Below are positions 35,635 through 44,010 of a stretch of DNA of 64,000 nt, in pieces. The notes under the pieces were generated by a model. It saw only the letters and a list, made by a program, of their open reading frames with translations. It searched no databases and was not told where the DNA came from. Origin of the DNA: Marivita sp046591575 (GTDB lineage Bacteria > Pseudomonadota > Alphaproteobacteria > Rhodobacterales > Rhodobacteraceae); assembly GCF_046591575.1 (NCBI RefSeq), contig NZ_JBIQWA010000003.1, positions 434,001-498,000 on the forward strand, written 5' to 3'. The stretch's first letter is position 1; every line of letters starts with the position of its first letter. The position numbers and the translations under genes are program-made.

Positions 35635-36144
35635 TCAAAGCGTGGTGCCCAGGGTCGCGAATTGCCCGCGATGAAACACAAGCGGGTCCCGGTCGTTATG
35701 ATCAATCCGCAATACGCGGCCGATATAGATTTCGTGATCGCCAGAGACAATCCGATCCTGAGTTTCACATTCAAGCGTTGCCATCGCGTCTTCGAGAACC
35801 GGGATACCAAAATGGCCTTCGTGCCAATTCACGCCGACAAATTTGTCATCCGAGGATTTGGCAAAGTTCAACGACAGCTCTTTGCTGTCCTTGCACAGAA
35901 TGTTTATCGCAAAACCGGCGTGACGGCGATACGCGTCGCGCGACCGTGCCTTGAGGTTGATGCTCCACAGCACCAGAGGCGGATCAAGCGACACTGACGA
36001 AAACGAATTGATGGTCATGCCCACAGGCTTGTTTCCATCGCCGACCGACGTGACAATACACACGCCTGTCGCAAAACACCCCAACGCATTGCGCAGTTCG
36101 CGGGGGTCGATCTTGGGGGTGTTTGGCGTGCTTTGCATGTTCAT
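35635..36144 (-). CDS. Flavin reductase family protein
   Basis: A 169-aa FMN-binding split-barrel protein of the HpaC/flavin reductase domain. LGCFATGVCIVTS, GMTINSFSSVSLDPPLVLW and HEIYIGRVLRID are typical. It reduces FMN or FAD with NAD(P)H for a partner monooxygenase. The start at 36144 has GAGGACTGAC upstream. It converges on the Rieske gene with a 27-bp gap; it could supply reduced flavin, but Rieske oxygenases normally use iron-sulfur reductases. Confidence 0.82.
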   Translation of the reverse strand: MNMQSTPNTPKIDPRELRNALGCFATGVCIVTSVGDGNKPVGMTINSFSSVSLDPPLVLWSINLKARSRDAYRRHAGFAINILCKDSKELSLNFAKSSDDKFVGVNWHEGHFGIPVLEDAMATLECETQDRIVSGDHEIYIGRVLRIDHNDRDPLVFHRGQFATLGTTL

Positions 36145-36267
36145 TGTCAGTCCTCTCGGGCCTCCGTCGCGCTTAAGAGAGAATATGTGGCAAAACCCGG
36201 TCAGAACAACTGATCCAGCCAAATTCTTATTCTGCCGGGTCGCAAACAGCTTTGTTGCGCGCCTGTC

Positions 36268-36852
36268 CTAAGCTTCCAGCTCTGCATCCCAATAGAGAAA
36301 ATCCATCCAGCTGTCATGCAGATGGTTCGGCGGGAATTTGCGGCCCATGTTCAACAGCTCTTGCGCGCCGGGCTGGCGGGGCGGTTTGCGCAGGGAAAAC
36401 CCGACCTGGCGCAGGCTTTTGGACCCTTTGCGCAGATTACAGGGCGCGCAGGCGGCGACCACATTTTCCCATGACGTGATCCCGCCAGACGCGCGTGGCA
36501 CCACATGGTCAAAGGTCAAATCGCCCTTGGCCCCGCAATACTGGCAGCAAAACTGATCCCGCAGGAAAAGATTAAAGCGCGTGAAGGCCACGCGCTTTTG
36601 CGGTTTTACATAGTCTTTTAACACCACAACACTGGGAATTCGCAGTGTCATCGACGGGCTTCGGACCACGTCATCATATTCGGCGACAATATCCACCCTG
36701 TCTAGAAACGCGGCTTTAACGGCATCCTGCCAGGACCATAAGGAAAGCGGATAATAACTCAGCGGTCTGTAATCGGCATTCAACACCAAAGCTGGATGAT
36801 GTCGCAGTGCGCCCGGTTCACGCACAAAAGCGGTTCTGAAAGTGCCTTCCAT
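36268..36852 (-). CDS. HNH endonuclease family protein
   Basis: A 194-aa HNH protein. The zinc-stabilised HNH core is CQYCGAKGDLTFDHVVPRA, then GGITSWENVVAACAPCNLRKGSK. The N-terminus LRHHPALVLNADYRPLSYYPLS is a conserved feature of this widespread chromosomal HNH family. I chose the ATG at 36852 (MEGTFRTAF). It is a stand-alone gene and not part of a restriction system or phage in this window. Confidence 0.88.
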   Translation of the reverse strand: MEGTFRTAFVREPGALRHHPALVLNADYRPLSYYPLSLWSWQDAVKAAFLDRVDIVAEYDDVVRSPSMTLRIPSVVVLKDYVKPQKRVAFTRFNLFLRDQFCCQYCGAKGDLTFDHVVPRASGGITSWENVVAACAPCNLRKGSKSLRQVGFSLRKPPRQPGAQELLNMGRKFPPNHLHDSWMDFLYWDAELEA

Positions 36853-37019
36853 CGGCGGATTCGTCTCCTCGCCTGCCTGCCTCGATCCAGCATCAGGACG
36901 GGAGCCCCGCCCCAATCACGTGATGTAACTATATCTCGCGGAAGCTGATCGGCAACCCCCCCAGATATGCAAAGGCCATGGCTGCGTCAGCGGGTGTTTG
37001 CCAAGGGTCGCAATACCGT

Positions 37020-38384
37020 TCAATCCGGCACCTGAAAGACCTGACCAGGATAAATCAGATCCGGGTTGCGGATACGATCGCGATTGGCCTCGAAAACTTT
37101 GACATAGGCCGGACCTTCGCCATAGCGGTCGCGGGCGATGGCCCATAATGTGTTTCCCGGCTGCACCGTGACAACCGTCACGTCGGGCGCGCCGTCCGTG
37201 TCATCAACCACGGCGGCAAGGGCTTCCGGGTCTTCTCGTCGGAAGGGGCTTTCCACGCGCGACGTCACCGTGCCTGTGTCGTCAACCGCGTCCACCCGCA
37301 AGGTATAGGTCCCGCTGTCGATCTGTGGAAGATCAGCCGTCCAGCGCCCGTCTTCGCCCACTTCGGTGGTCAGGATCGGATCGTTATCAAGATAGATCCG
37401 CACAAATTCGTCCACCGCCCCGCGCCCCGTCAACGCAACATCACCCGCCGTTTCGTATGTGATGGCATCAAGCGCGATCTGATCCAGAACCTGAGGAACA
37501 GCCCCCGAGGGCTGCAACACTGCAACGCCCTCTTCGGTTGACAGGATCACAGCCGGTGTCGATGAAGCCTCGGAAACCGCTTGCGGGCTGGGTACAGGCG
37601 CTTCGGTTGCCAATGTTTCAGACGGGTCCGCCGGCCCAAGCGCTGCCGATATGCTGTCTTGCGGCCCGGCATCCGGATCACGTTCTACGATATCGGTAGT
37701 GATGTCCGAGAATGCCTCCGGCTCTGTGGTCCGCGCTGTCCTTGTCTGGTCTGTGGTCACCGGTTCTGGTGCCGCGGCACTCTGGACCGATGGCGCAAGG
37801 ATGACCTGATCAGCGCTTTCCACCCGGCCCAGTTCCCCATCCGACACCAACCCCACCACGCGGGGACTGTCGCTGCTGGGCAGGTCCAGGAAGGCGACAA
37901 ACTTGCCCGAGGCATCGACCTCGGCGGTTCCGGCCTTGACCGCATCAATCAGGATCGTCACATCCCGCGCGCCGGGGGCGGTGCCCGCAAGCAGGGTTTG
38001 CCCATCAGGAGCGACGCGCACGATATCAAAGCTGGGCGGTTCGGGATCTGGTGCAGGTGCGTCCTCTGGATCAAGTCCGCCGTTTACCCCTGGCGCGCTT
38101 TGCTCCTCCGGCAGATCGCTGCCCGCCACGTCCGACGGTTTTTCCCGCTCCACAGGCGCGGGGGCCTCTTGCTCCAAAGCGGCAGCCGTCTTTGGGTCAA
38201 CCGCGCGGTCCGCATCAAGGGCGATTGCACTCTCAGGCACCGCGCTGTTGTTCACACTCGGCGCAGATTCTGGCGACGGAAACAAAATGCCGCTGGCGTA
38301 AAGCCCGACACCCAGGGCCACAATCGCGGCGGCCCCGCCCAAAACCACGCCCGATGCGCCGTGTGTCAAAGAAAATCTGGTCAT
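37020..38384 (-). CDS. LysM domain protein with long acidic linker
   Basis: A 454-aa envelope protein. An N-terminal membrane segment (VVLGGAAAIVALGVGLYASG) is followed by a long Pro/Ala/Glu/Asp-rich region, an Ig-like part (YTLRVDAVDDTGTV), and a C-terminal LysM motif (TVQPGNTLWAIARDRYGEG...YPGQVFQVPD) for peptidoglycan binding. The start at 38384 has GGGGAAAA upstream. It is divergent from the LOG gene. Confidence 0.82.
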   Translation of the reverse strand: MTRFSLTHGASGVVLGGAAAIVALGVGLYASGILFPSPESAPSVNNSAVPESAIALDADRAVDPKTAAALEQEAPAPVEREKPSDVAGSDLPEEQSAPGVNGGLDPEDAPAPDPEPPSFDIVRVAPDGQTLLAGTAPGARDVTILIDAVKAGTAEVDASGKFVAFLDLPSSDSPRVVGLVSDGELGRVESADQVILAPSVQSAAAPEPVTTDQTRTARTTEPEAFSDITTDIVERDPDAGPQDSISAALGPADPSETLATEAPVPSPQAVSEASSTPAVILSTEEGVAVLQPSGAVPQVLDQIALDAITYETAGDVALTGRGAVDEFVRIYLDNDPILTTEVGEDGRWTADLPQIDSGTYTLRVDAVDDTGTVTSRVESPFRREDPEALAAVVDDTDGAPDVTVVTVQPGNTLWAIARDRYGEGPAYVKVFEANRDRIRNPDLIYPGQVFQVPD

Positions 38385-38496
38385 TTTTCCCCAAGTCTTT
38401 GCACGGACACGGCATTTGGCCATTGCTACGGTTGAGCGTCGGTATCGACGCACGTATCACGCAGCAAGTTACATGCTCTTGTCAAGGACAGCACTC

Positions 38497-39048
38497 ATGC
38501 ACACCAAGTCAATCTGTGTCTATTGCGGGTCACGCACCGGTCAAAACAAGACGTTTGCCGATACGGCAGACGCGCTGGGGCGGGCAATTGCAGATGAAGG
38601 CTGGAGATTGGTTTACGGGGCCGGGGATGTCGGGCTGATGGGTTTGACGGCGCGCGCGGCGCAAAAGGCGGGTGGCGATACGTTTGGTGTGATCCCGGCA
38701 CACCTGCTTGAATGGGAAGTCGGCAAACGCGATCTTACCAGCTTTATCGTCACCGAAACCATGCATGAACGCAAAAAGGTGATGTTGATGAACGCCGACG
38801 CCATCGTCGTATTGCCCGGCGGTGCGGGGTCTCTGGACGAATTTTTCGAAGCGCTCACATGGCGTCAGCTGGGCCTGCACAGCAAGCCCATCATGTTGTT
38901 GGACGTTGACGGCTACTGGGCCCCTTTGTCAGGTTTGTTGCAACACGTCGTCGATCAGGGCTTTGCAGACGCGTCCCTGCTTGATTTTGTGGCCACCACA
39001 ACTTCGGCCTCGGACACCATCCTTGCCTTGCGGCGCGCGCTGTCCTGA
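38497..39048 (+). CDS. LOG family protein (nucleotide 5'-monophosphate phosphoribohydrolase)
   Basis: A 183-aa Lonely-guy family protein (TIGR00730 type). The N-terminus SICVYCGSRTGQN and the catalytic segment VLPGGAGSLDEFFEALTWRQLG (PGGxGT/S-x2-E) are present. It releases the base from a nucleoside monophosphate; in plants and some bacteria that activates cytokinins. The 3' 94 bp overlap rarD on the opposite strand. AAGGA precedes the start. Confidence 0.9.
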   Translation: MHTKSICVYCGSRTGQNKTFADTADALGRAIADEGWRLVYGAGDVGLMGLTARAAQKAGGDTFGVIPAHLLEWEVGKRDLTSFIVTETMHERKKVMLMNADAIVVLPGGAGSLDEFFEALTWRQLGLHSKPIMLLDVDGYWAPLSGLLQHVVDQGFADASLLDFVATTTSASDTILALRRALS

Positions 39049-39905
39049 CGCAAGGCGCTGGTCGAGTAAATCGCCAAGGCCGTCCAGATCAACGCAAAGG
39101 CACTCAGGTGAACCGGGCCGAAAGGTTCGCCAAAAATCACCACCGCGCACAGAAATTGCAGTGTCGGGTTGATGTATTGCACCACCCCCACCGTCGCCAG
39201 CGCAAGCCGTCGCGCGCCGTAGGAAAACAGGATCAGCGGCATAGCGGTGACGGGTCCGGACGCAATCAACATCGCGGTTTGGACCAGATCATCGCCGAAC
39301 ACACCGCCGGCCCCTGTGTGCAGATAGATCAGCCACCCCACCGCAATGGGGGACAGGAAAAGCACCTCGGCCGTGACCGACACCACTGGCCCCAGCTCGA
39401 GCCGTTTTTTAAGCAATCCGTACAGGCCAAAGGTCGTGGCCAAAACCAGCGAGATCCACGGCACGATCTGCAAGCCGATTGTCAGGGTCAGCACCGCAAA
39501 CCCCGCCAATGCCACCGCACTCCATTGCGCCCGGCTCAGATGTTCGCCCAGGATCACCCGGCCAATCAGCACCGCCACCAGGGGAAAGATGTAATACCCC
39601 ATCGACGCTTCGGTCGCGCGCCCCACCTGGATCGACCAGATAAAGAAAAACCAGTTGGTCGAAATCATGACAGCCGCAAGCGCAATCACCCCAAGCGATC
39701 CGCCGCTAAAGAACGCGCGCCACAACACCCGCAAGCGCCCTTGCACAGCCAGAACGCCGGCGAAAAACAGCAACGACCACATCGTGCGATGCGCCAATAC
39801 CTCAAGCGGGGCAACATCGCTTAACGCTTTGTAAAACAGTGGAGACAGGCCCCAGATCACGCAGGCCGCGACAAGGGCTACGACGCCTTTTTGAGTTTCA
39901 GTCAT
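38955..39905 (-). CDS. rarD: EamA/RarD-family transporter
   Basis: A 316-aa drug/metabolite transporter with ten hydrophobic segments and two EamA repeats. MTETQKGVVALVAACVIWGLSPLFYKAL and HRTMWSLLFF are RarD hallmarks. It is an inner membrane permease of unknown substrate. The charged C-terminal tail of about 30 residues is encoded opposite the end of the LOG gene, so the two genes converge with a 94-bp overlap. Confidence 0.87.
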   Translation of the reverse strand: MTETQKGVVALVAACVIWGLSPLFYKALSDVAPLEVLAHRTMWSLLFFAGVLAVQGRLRVLWRAFFSGGSLGVIALAAVMISTNWFFFIWSIQVGRATEASMGYYIFPLVAVLIGRVILGEHLSRAQWSAVALAGFAVLTLTIGLQIVPWISLVLATTFGLYGLLKKRLELGPVVSVTAEVLFLSPIAVGWLIYLHTGAGGVFGDDLVQTAMLIASGPVTAMPLILFSYGARRLALATVGVVQYINPTLQFLCAVVIFGEPFGPVHLSAFALIWTALAIYSTSALRQDSARRKARMVSEAEVVVATKSSRDASAKP

Positions 39906-39988
39906 GCCGGTTCCTTCCGCCGAACCGGTAAAGCCCACCGCTGTGAAGAACAAGGTATGGTCGCAGACATCCGCACATCAGACGCAAA

Positions 39989-40015
39989 AAAGCCCCGCCG
40001 GTCTGGCGGGGCTTT
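39989..40015 (-). terminator. Terminator of sodB
   Basis: An 11-bp perfect stem (AAAGCCCCGCC / GGCGGGGCTTT) followed on the minus strand by a TTTTTT run. It lies just after the sodB stop and in front of rarD. Confidence 0.9.
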
Positions 40016-40032
40016 CTTTGAACTCAGACCAA

Positions 40033-40641
40033 TCAGGCGTTGGACAGACGTTCTGCCACGTTTTCCCAGTTGACCAGATTGTCAAGGAAGTTGGTCAGAT
40101 ATGCCGGCCGTTTGTTGCGGAAGTCGATGTAGTAGCTGTGCTCCCAAACGTCACAGCCCAGCAGGGCCGTCTGATCAAAACAAACAGGGTTCACGCCGTT
40201 TTCGGTTTTGGTGACCTTGAGCGTGCCGTCGGTGTCGACCACCAGCCATGCCCAGCCGGACCCGAACTGGCCTGCCCCTGCGGCGCTGAACTCTTCCTTG
40301 AACTTGTCAACGCTGCCAAACGCATCCTTGATCCGCGATTCCAGCTCGCTCGGCATAGAGTTGTCACCCGGCCCCATCATTTCCCAGAACTGGTTGTGGT
40401 TCCACAGCTGGCTGATGTTGTTGAAAATGCCGCTTTGCGCCACTGCACCTTTGTCATAGGTGCCCTTGATGATCTCTTCCAGCGACTTGCCGTCCCACTC
40501 GGTCCCGGCGATGGCCTTGTTGCCGTTGTCGACATAGGCTTTGTGGTGCAGGTCGTGGTGATATTCTAGTGTCTCTTTGGACATACCTTTGCTGGCAAGT
40601 GCGTCATGGGCGTAAGGCAGATCAGGAAGTTCGAAAGCCAT
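40033..40641 (-). CDS. sodB: Superoxide dismutase, iron/manganese type
   Basis: A 202-aa Fe/Mn superoxide dismutase that converts superoxide to O2 and H2O2 in the cytosol. Metal ligands: His in LEYHHDLHH, His in SQLWNHNQFW, and Asp and His in CDVWEHSYY. The residue before NHNQFWEMM and the Gln in GAGQFGSGWAWL fit the iron-using type, though Mn use cannot be excluded. A TATAAT at 40668-40673 on the minus strand lies 27 bp upstream of the start. Confidence 0.95.
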   Translation of the reverse strand: MAFELPDLPYAHDALASKGMSKETLEYHHDLHHKAYVDNGNKAIAGTEWDGKSLEEIIKGTYDKGAVAQSGIFNNISQLWNHNQFWEMMGPGDNSMPSELESRIKDAFGSVDKFKEEFSAAGAGQFGSGWAWLVVDTDGTLKVTKTENGVNPVCFDQTALLGCDVWEHSYYIDFRNKRPAYLTNFLDNLVNWENVAERLSNA

Positions 40642-40667
40642 GGGGTGTCCCTTCTTTGGTGCGTCAA

Positions 40668-40673
40668 ATTATA
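40668..40673 (-). promoter_or_regulatory. Possible -10 box of sodB
   Basis: TATAAT on the minus strand 27-32 bp before the sodB start. A matching -35 box is weak (GGTCAG at 17 bp). Confidence 0.35.
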
Positions 40674-40840
40674 CAAGGCCATACGTGATGCTGACCGCGC
40701 GTAAGGTCAAGCCCACCACCGGGCGTATCAGCAATAAACCGGCTTTGTCAGGCAAATAACGCGCAAAGAGGAGAATGGTTCAAACGCCATCAGGTTCTGC
40801 AGTGAACAGCGCCAAATCCGGTGCCGTTTTGCAGAATTGG

Positions 40841-40877
40841 CAGGCCCGGAGAAGTGTGGCGCACTTCCCCCGGCCTG
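40841..40877 (-). terminator. Hairpin after the 59-aa membrane protein gene
   Basis: Two 16-base arms pair at 14 positions around a 5-base loop (TGGCG). It lies 7 bp after the stop of the small gene. A T-run is lacking. Confidence 0.5.
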
Positions 40878-40883
40878 TCGCTT

Positions 40884-41063
40884 TTATCCGCCAGTGTTGA
40901 CGTCCGGCTCCACGACATCTGCTCCGGCGCCGTCCTCTGTGTCTTCCATTTCAAGTTGTTCTTCGACGCCGAACACCTCGTCGCCGCCATCGCCGGAAAA
41001 GGCGACAATCGCAACAATCGCGACAACCGCCGCGCCGACCAGTAACCAGAGTCTGCTGCCCAT
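40884..41063 (-). CDS. Small acidic membrane protein, 59 aa
   Basis: A 59-residue protein: MGSRLWLLVGAAVVAIVAIV forms a membrane segment, followed by a strongly acidic tail (GGDEVFGVEEQLEMEDTED...). AAAGGGAG lies 9 bp before the ATG and a hairpin follows the stop. I do not recognise a family. The N-in, C-out topology and acid tail suggest a periplasmic-facing acidic domain. It was found by reading the minus strand directly. Confidence 0.55.
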   Translation of the reverse strand: MGSRLWLLVGAAVVAIVAIVAFSGDGGDEVFGVEEQLEMEDTEDGAGADVVEPDVNTGG

Positions 41064-41430
41064 GACATATGCTCCCTTTGATCATGTGAGCTAAAGGTGG
41101 GCCGTTGGCCGTCACACTGCAACGGCGCGCCCGAGCGCGTCGGCGGTCGGGTGCCGGTGGAATCGGCGAAATACCGCAACCTCGACTAAATGATAAATTT
41201 TTCCAGGGAGTTACAGTTCAGGCAATTGCAAAACCCGGTTGGACAATCCCCGCCACCTTGCGTGATATCTGCCACCATGTTGATCGTGCCAAGCGTGCGG
41301 CAAAGACCATGTCGGTCACATACATCCCCAAAGAAATCGCGCCATGGCGGTTTGTCACGGTGCTTTGCCCTTTTTTCAAGCGGGGTGCGACTATACATGT
41401 CGTGCAAACAGCAGATGGATTTTACGGCAA
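41064..41430. other. Intergenic region before ccmI
   Basis: The 367 bp contain no gene I can support. A frame at 41105-41434 overlaps the ccmI start by ATGA but lacks codon bias and homology. The probable ccmI promoter lies in the A+T-rich part around 41180-41230. Confidence 0.4.
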
Positions 41431-42660
41431 ATGACGTTTTTCTGGATTATTACCGGTGTGTTGGCTGTGGCTATGACAGGGCTTCTGGTGCTGGCATTGA
41501 TACGCGGACAGCGCCACACAGGGCCATCCGAAGTGTTTGACGTCAAGGTTTACCGCGATCAGCTGACCGAGGTGGACCGGGATCTGCAGCGCGGCGTTAT
41601 TTCCGAAGAAGATGCAGAGCGGCTGCGCACGGAAATCTCGCGCCGGATCTTGTCTGCTGATGCCAAAGTGCAGGAAAACGACGAAGGCAGCCGCCAACCG
41701 CGCATGCTTGGGTATGTTGTGTCGGGGATTATGGCGATCACGTTGATCGGCGGCACGTTCTGGGTGTATTCGGCCATCGGGGCGCCGGGATATGGCGATC
41801 TGGGCCTGAAATCGCGGATGGAAATGGCCGAACTGGCTCGCGAAACCCGCCCGTCGCAATCCGAGGCAGAGGCGCAGGTGCCTGCGACCGAAAACCCCTC
41901 TGTGCAACCGGAATATGGGGATCTTGTGCAGCGCTTGCGTGCGGCCGTGGCCGAACGCCCGAATGATCTGCAAGGGCATATCCTGTTGGTGCGGTCCGAA
42001 GCCGCCTTGGGCAATTACGTTGCCGCCTATGAGGCGCAGGAACGTATTTTGTCGCTGAAAGGCGACGATGCCACTGCAGATGATTATGCCGATTTGGCCG
42101 ACATGATGGTACTGGCCGCTGGCGGATACGTGTCGCCCGAAGCTGAACGCGTGCTTGAAGCGACCCTGACCCGCGATCCGCAAAACGGCGTGGCGCAATA
42201 TTACATGGGTCTGATGCTGTCACAAACTGGGCGTCCGGACATTGCGTTCCGGCTTTGGGACAGGTTGCTGCGCGAAAGCCCGTCAGATGCGGTCTGGTTG
42301 CCTCCGATCCTGGCGCAGATCGAGGAAATGGCCTTTCGGGCGGGTGTAAGCGACTATCAGGTGCCGCAAATTGCCGGGATGCCCGGACCAACTGCTGACG
42401 ATGTGGACGCCGCCGAAGAGATGAGCCCGGAAGAGCGCCAGGAGATGATCCGCGGCATGGTGACAAGCCTGTCCGACCGCCTGGCCACAGAAGGTGGCCC
42501 GCCTGAGGATTGGGCGCGGTTGATCACGTCTCTGGCGGTGCTGGGCGATCAGGCGCAGGCAATTGCGATTTGGAACAACGCGCAAGAGGTGTTCAGCGAC
42601 AATCCCGACGCGTTGGAGATCGTGCGCGACGGTGCCCGCGCTGCCGGGCTGGTGTTGTAA
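41431..42660 (+). CDS. ccmI: Cytochrome c biogenesis protein CcmI
   Basis: A 409-aa protein with an N-terminal CcmI domain: a first membrane span (FFWIITGVLAVAMTGLLVLAL), a cytosolic coiled part (VYRDQLTEVDRDLQRGVISEEDAERLRTEI), and a second span (MLGYVVSGIMAITLIGGTFW). The C-terminal periplasmic TPR region includes the PNDLQGHILLVRSEAALGNY repeat. CcmI holds apocytochrome c for haem ligation. The long frame upstream of 41431 is not part of the family. Confidence 0.92.
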   Translation: MTFFWIITGVLAVAMTGLLVLALIRGQRHTGPSEVFDVKVYRDQLTEVDRDLQRGVISEEDAERLRTEISRRILSADAKVQENDEGSRQPRMLGYVVSGIMAITLIGGTFWVYSAIGAPGYGDLGLKSRMEMAELARETRPSQSEAEAQVPATENPSVQPEYGDLVQRLRAAVAERPNDLQGHILLVRSEAALGNYVAAYEAQERILSLKGDDATADDYADLADMMVLAAGGYVSPEAERVLEATLTRDPQNGVAQYYMGLMLSQTGRPDIAFRLWDRLLRESPSDAVWLPPILAQIEEMAFRAGVSDYQVPQIAGMPGPTADDVDAAEEMSPEERQEMIRGMVTSLSDRLATEGGPPEDWARLITSLAVLGDQAQAIAIWNNAQEVFSDNPDALEIVRDGARAAGLVL

Positions 42661-42664
42661 GGCA

Positions 42665-43138
42665 TTGATCTACGACGATATCACCAAGCTGCTGGGTGCT
42701 CTGCCCCCGATGCGCGCCATAGCCGGTCTTGATTTGGGCACCAAAACCATCGGTGTTGCCGTGTCAGACGGAATGCGCAGCGTGGCTACGCCTTTGGAAA
42801 CCATCAAACGGCGCAAATTCGGTCAGGACGCCGAGGCGCTGCTGGCGATCCTGTCGGCCCGCGATATCTGCGGCATTGTGTTGGGATTGCCCCGCAACAT
42901 GGACGGGAGCGAAGGCCCCCGATGCCAGTCCACCCGCGCCTTTGCCCGGAATTTCAGTGCCTTATGGGATGGGCCGATCGGATTTTGGGACGAACGGCTG
43001 TCCACAGTTGCGGCAGAAAGAGCACTGCTTGAGGCGGATACGACCAGAAAGCGTCGCGCAGAGGTGATCGACCACGTCGCTGCGTCCTATATCCTGCAGG
43101 GGGCGCTGGACCGGATGCGCCATATACAGGCTGAGTGA
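42665..43138 (+). CDS. ruvX: Holliday junction resolvase-like RuvX (YqgF)
   Basis: A 157-aa RNase H-fold nuclease acting in rRNA maturation or recombination. AGLDLGTKTIGVAVSDG and FWDERLSTVAAE carry the catalytic acids. Roseobacter homologues begin MIYDDI; here the same sequence begins with TTG (LIYDDI) at 42665, five bases after the ccmI stop. ATG at 42713 would remove the conserved N-terminus, so the TTG is preferred. Confidence 0.9.
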   Translation: MIYDDITKLLGALPPMRAIAGLDLGTKTIGVAVSDGMRSVATPLETIKRRKFGQDAEALLAILSARDICGIVLGLPRNMDGSEGPRCQSTRAFARNFSALWDGPIGFWDERLSTVAAERALLEADTTRKRRAEVIDHVAASYILQGALDRMRHIQAE

Positions 43139-43145
43139 GGCAACC

Positions 43146-43376
43146 ATGACCGATGACATCTGGCAGCGCGACGAGATCGAAAGCCCTTGTGTGAAGGTCT
43201 GCGTCATACACCCGGACAGCCGGTTGTGTACCGGATGCTTGCGCAGCATTGACGAAATCGGGGCCTGGTCGAAAATGTCACCCGAGGCCCGTCGCGCTGT
43301 TATGGCAGAGCTTCCGAGTCGCACCGGACAGCTCAAAATCCGCCGCGGCGGACGGGCGGCACGGCTGTTGCGGTGA
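43146..43376 (+). CDS. DUF1289 protein
   Basis: A 76-aa protein with the DUF1289 cysteine pattern SPCVKVCVIHPDSRLCTGCLRSIDEI and the following WSKMSPEARRAVM helix. The four cysteines probably bind a metal ion. It follows ruvX by 7 bp and is likely co-transcribed. Function is unknown. Confidence 0.85.
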   Translation: MTDDIWQRDEIESPCVKVCVIHPDSRLCTGCLRSIDEIGAWSKMSPEARRAVMAELPSRTGQLKIRRGGRAARLLR

Positions 43377-43403
43377 TGCGCCAGGGACGCTGTGATTAAC
43401 GAC

Positions 43404-43432
43404 AAAAGCCGGAGCGATATACTCCGGCTTTT
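43404..43432 (+). terminator. Terminator after ccmI-ruvX-DUF1289
   Basis: A perfect 11-bp stem (AAAAGCCGGAG / CTCCGGCTTTT) with a 7-base loop, followed by TTTG on the plus strand. Confidence 0.9.
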
Positions 43433-43451
43433 TGCTTTGGTTTTCGATACC

Positions 43452-43910
43452 TCAGTCCAGTCCAAACACGCAGATACAGAAGTGCTGACCGCGCTTGACC
43501 GCTTTGTGGCTGTGGACGTTTCGCGAAAATTGCGCCTGAAATTTTCCGTTTCTTTCGACACAGTGCAATGACACCTGGTCAATCTTGTACGGAACCTTGG
43601 CGCAGAATTTCCGGCCCAGCTTGTACATCTCAGGATCGACCAACTTGTTGAACCTGACTTTGCGCTTGCCATCCTCGTCGAAATAGCAGTTCAAACCGGG
43701 ATGCATGACCTTTGGTGGAGGCGTCACAACCGGTGTCACCGGACGATCCGGGCCGTCATTGGGTCGATCAGGTCTATCCGGCCGGTCGGGCCTATCGGGC
43801 CTGTCTGGTCTGTCGAATTCGGGTTTGTCGTAGGTGGGTTCGTTTGGCGGAAGATCGTTCGCCAAGACCGGAGTTGCGAGCAGAGCGAAAATCAGCAGGG
43901 CGAGTTTCAT
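43452..43910 (-). CDS. Secreted protein with RPD repeats
   Basis: A 152-aa protein with a Sec signal (MKLALLIFALLATPVLAND). Residues about 30-50 are tandem Arg-Pro-Asp triplets. A globular C-terminal part has paired cysteines (NCYFDEDGK, GRKFCAKVP, SLHCVERN, HFCICVFG). AAGGGGAACAAA precedes the start. No family was recognised. The cysteine pairs suggest a periplasmic or surface protein with disulfides. Confidence 0.65.
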   Translation of the reverse strand: MKLALLIFALLATPVLANDLPPNEPTYDKPEFDRPDRPDRPDRPDRPDRPNDGPDRPVTPVVTPPPKVMHPGLNCYFDEDGKRKVRFNKLVDPEMYKLGRKFCAKVPYKIDQVSLHCVERNGKFQAQFSRNVHSHKAVKRGQHFCICVFGLD

Positions 43911-43958
43911 TTTGTTCCCCTTATGGGACCGCGATACACTGCGGGCGTTGTTACGGAC

Positions 43959-43997
43959 TACATGCTGTCTCACGACAGTGCCGCAAGACAGCATGTA
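43959..43997. repeat. 12-bp inverted repeat between the RPD protein and RTX-like genes
   Basis: TACATGCTGTCT at 43959-43970 and AGACAGCATGTA at 43986-43997 form perfect arms with a 15-base spacer. It lies 49 bp upstream of the RPD protein start and 14 bp after the RTX-like stop. Either an operator or a hairpin. Confidence 0.55.
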
Positions 43998-44010
43998 AAT
44001 TCAAAGGAAA

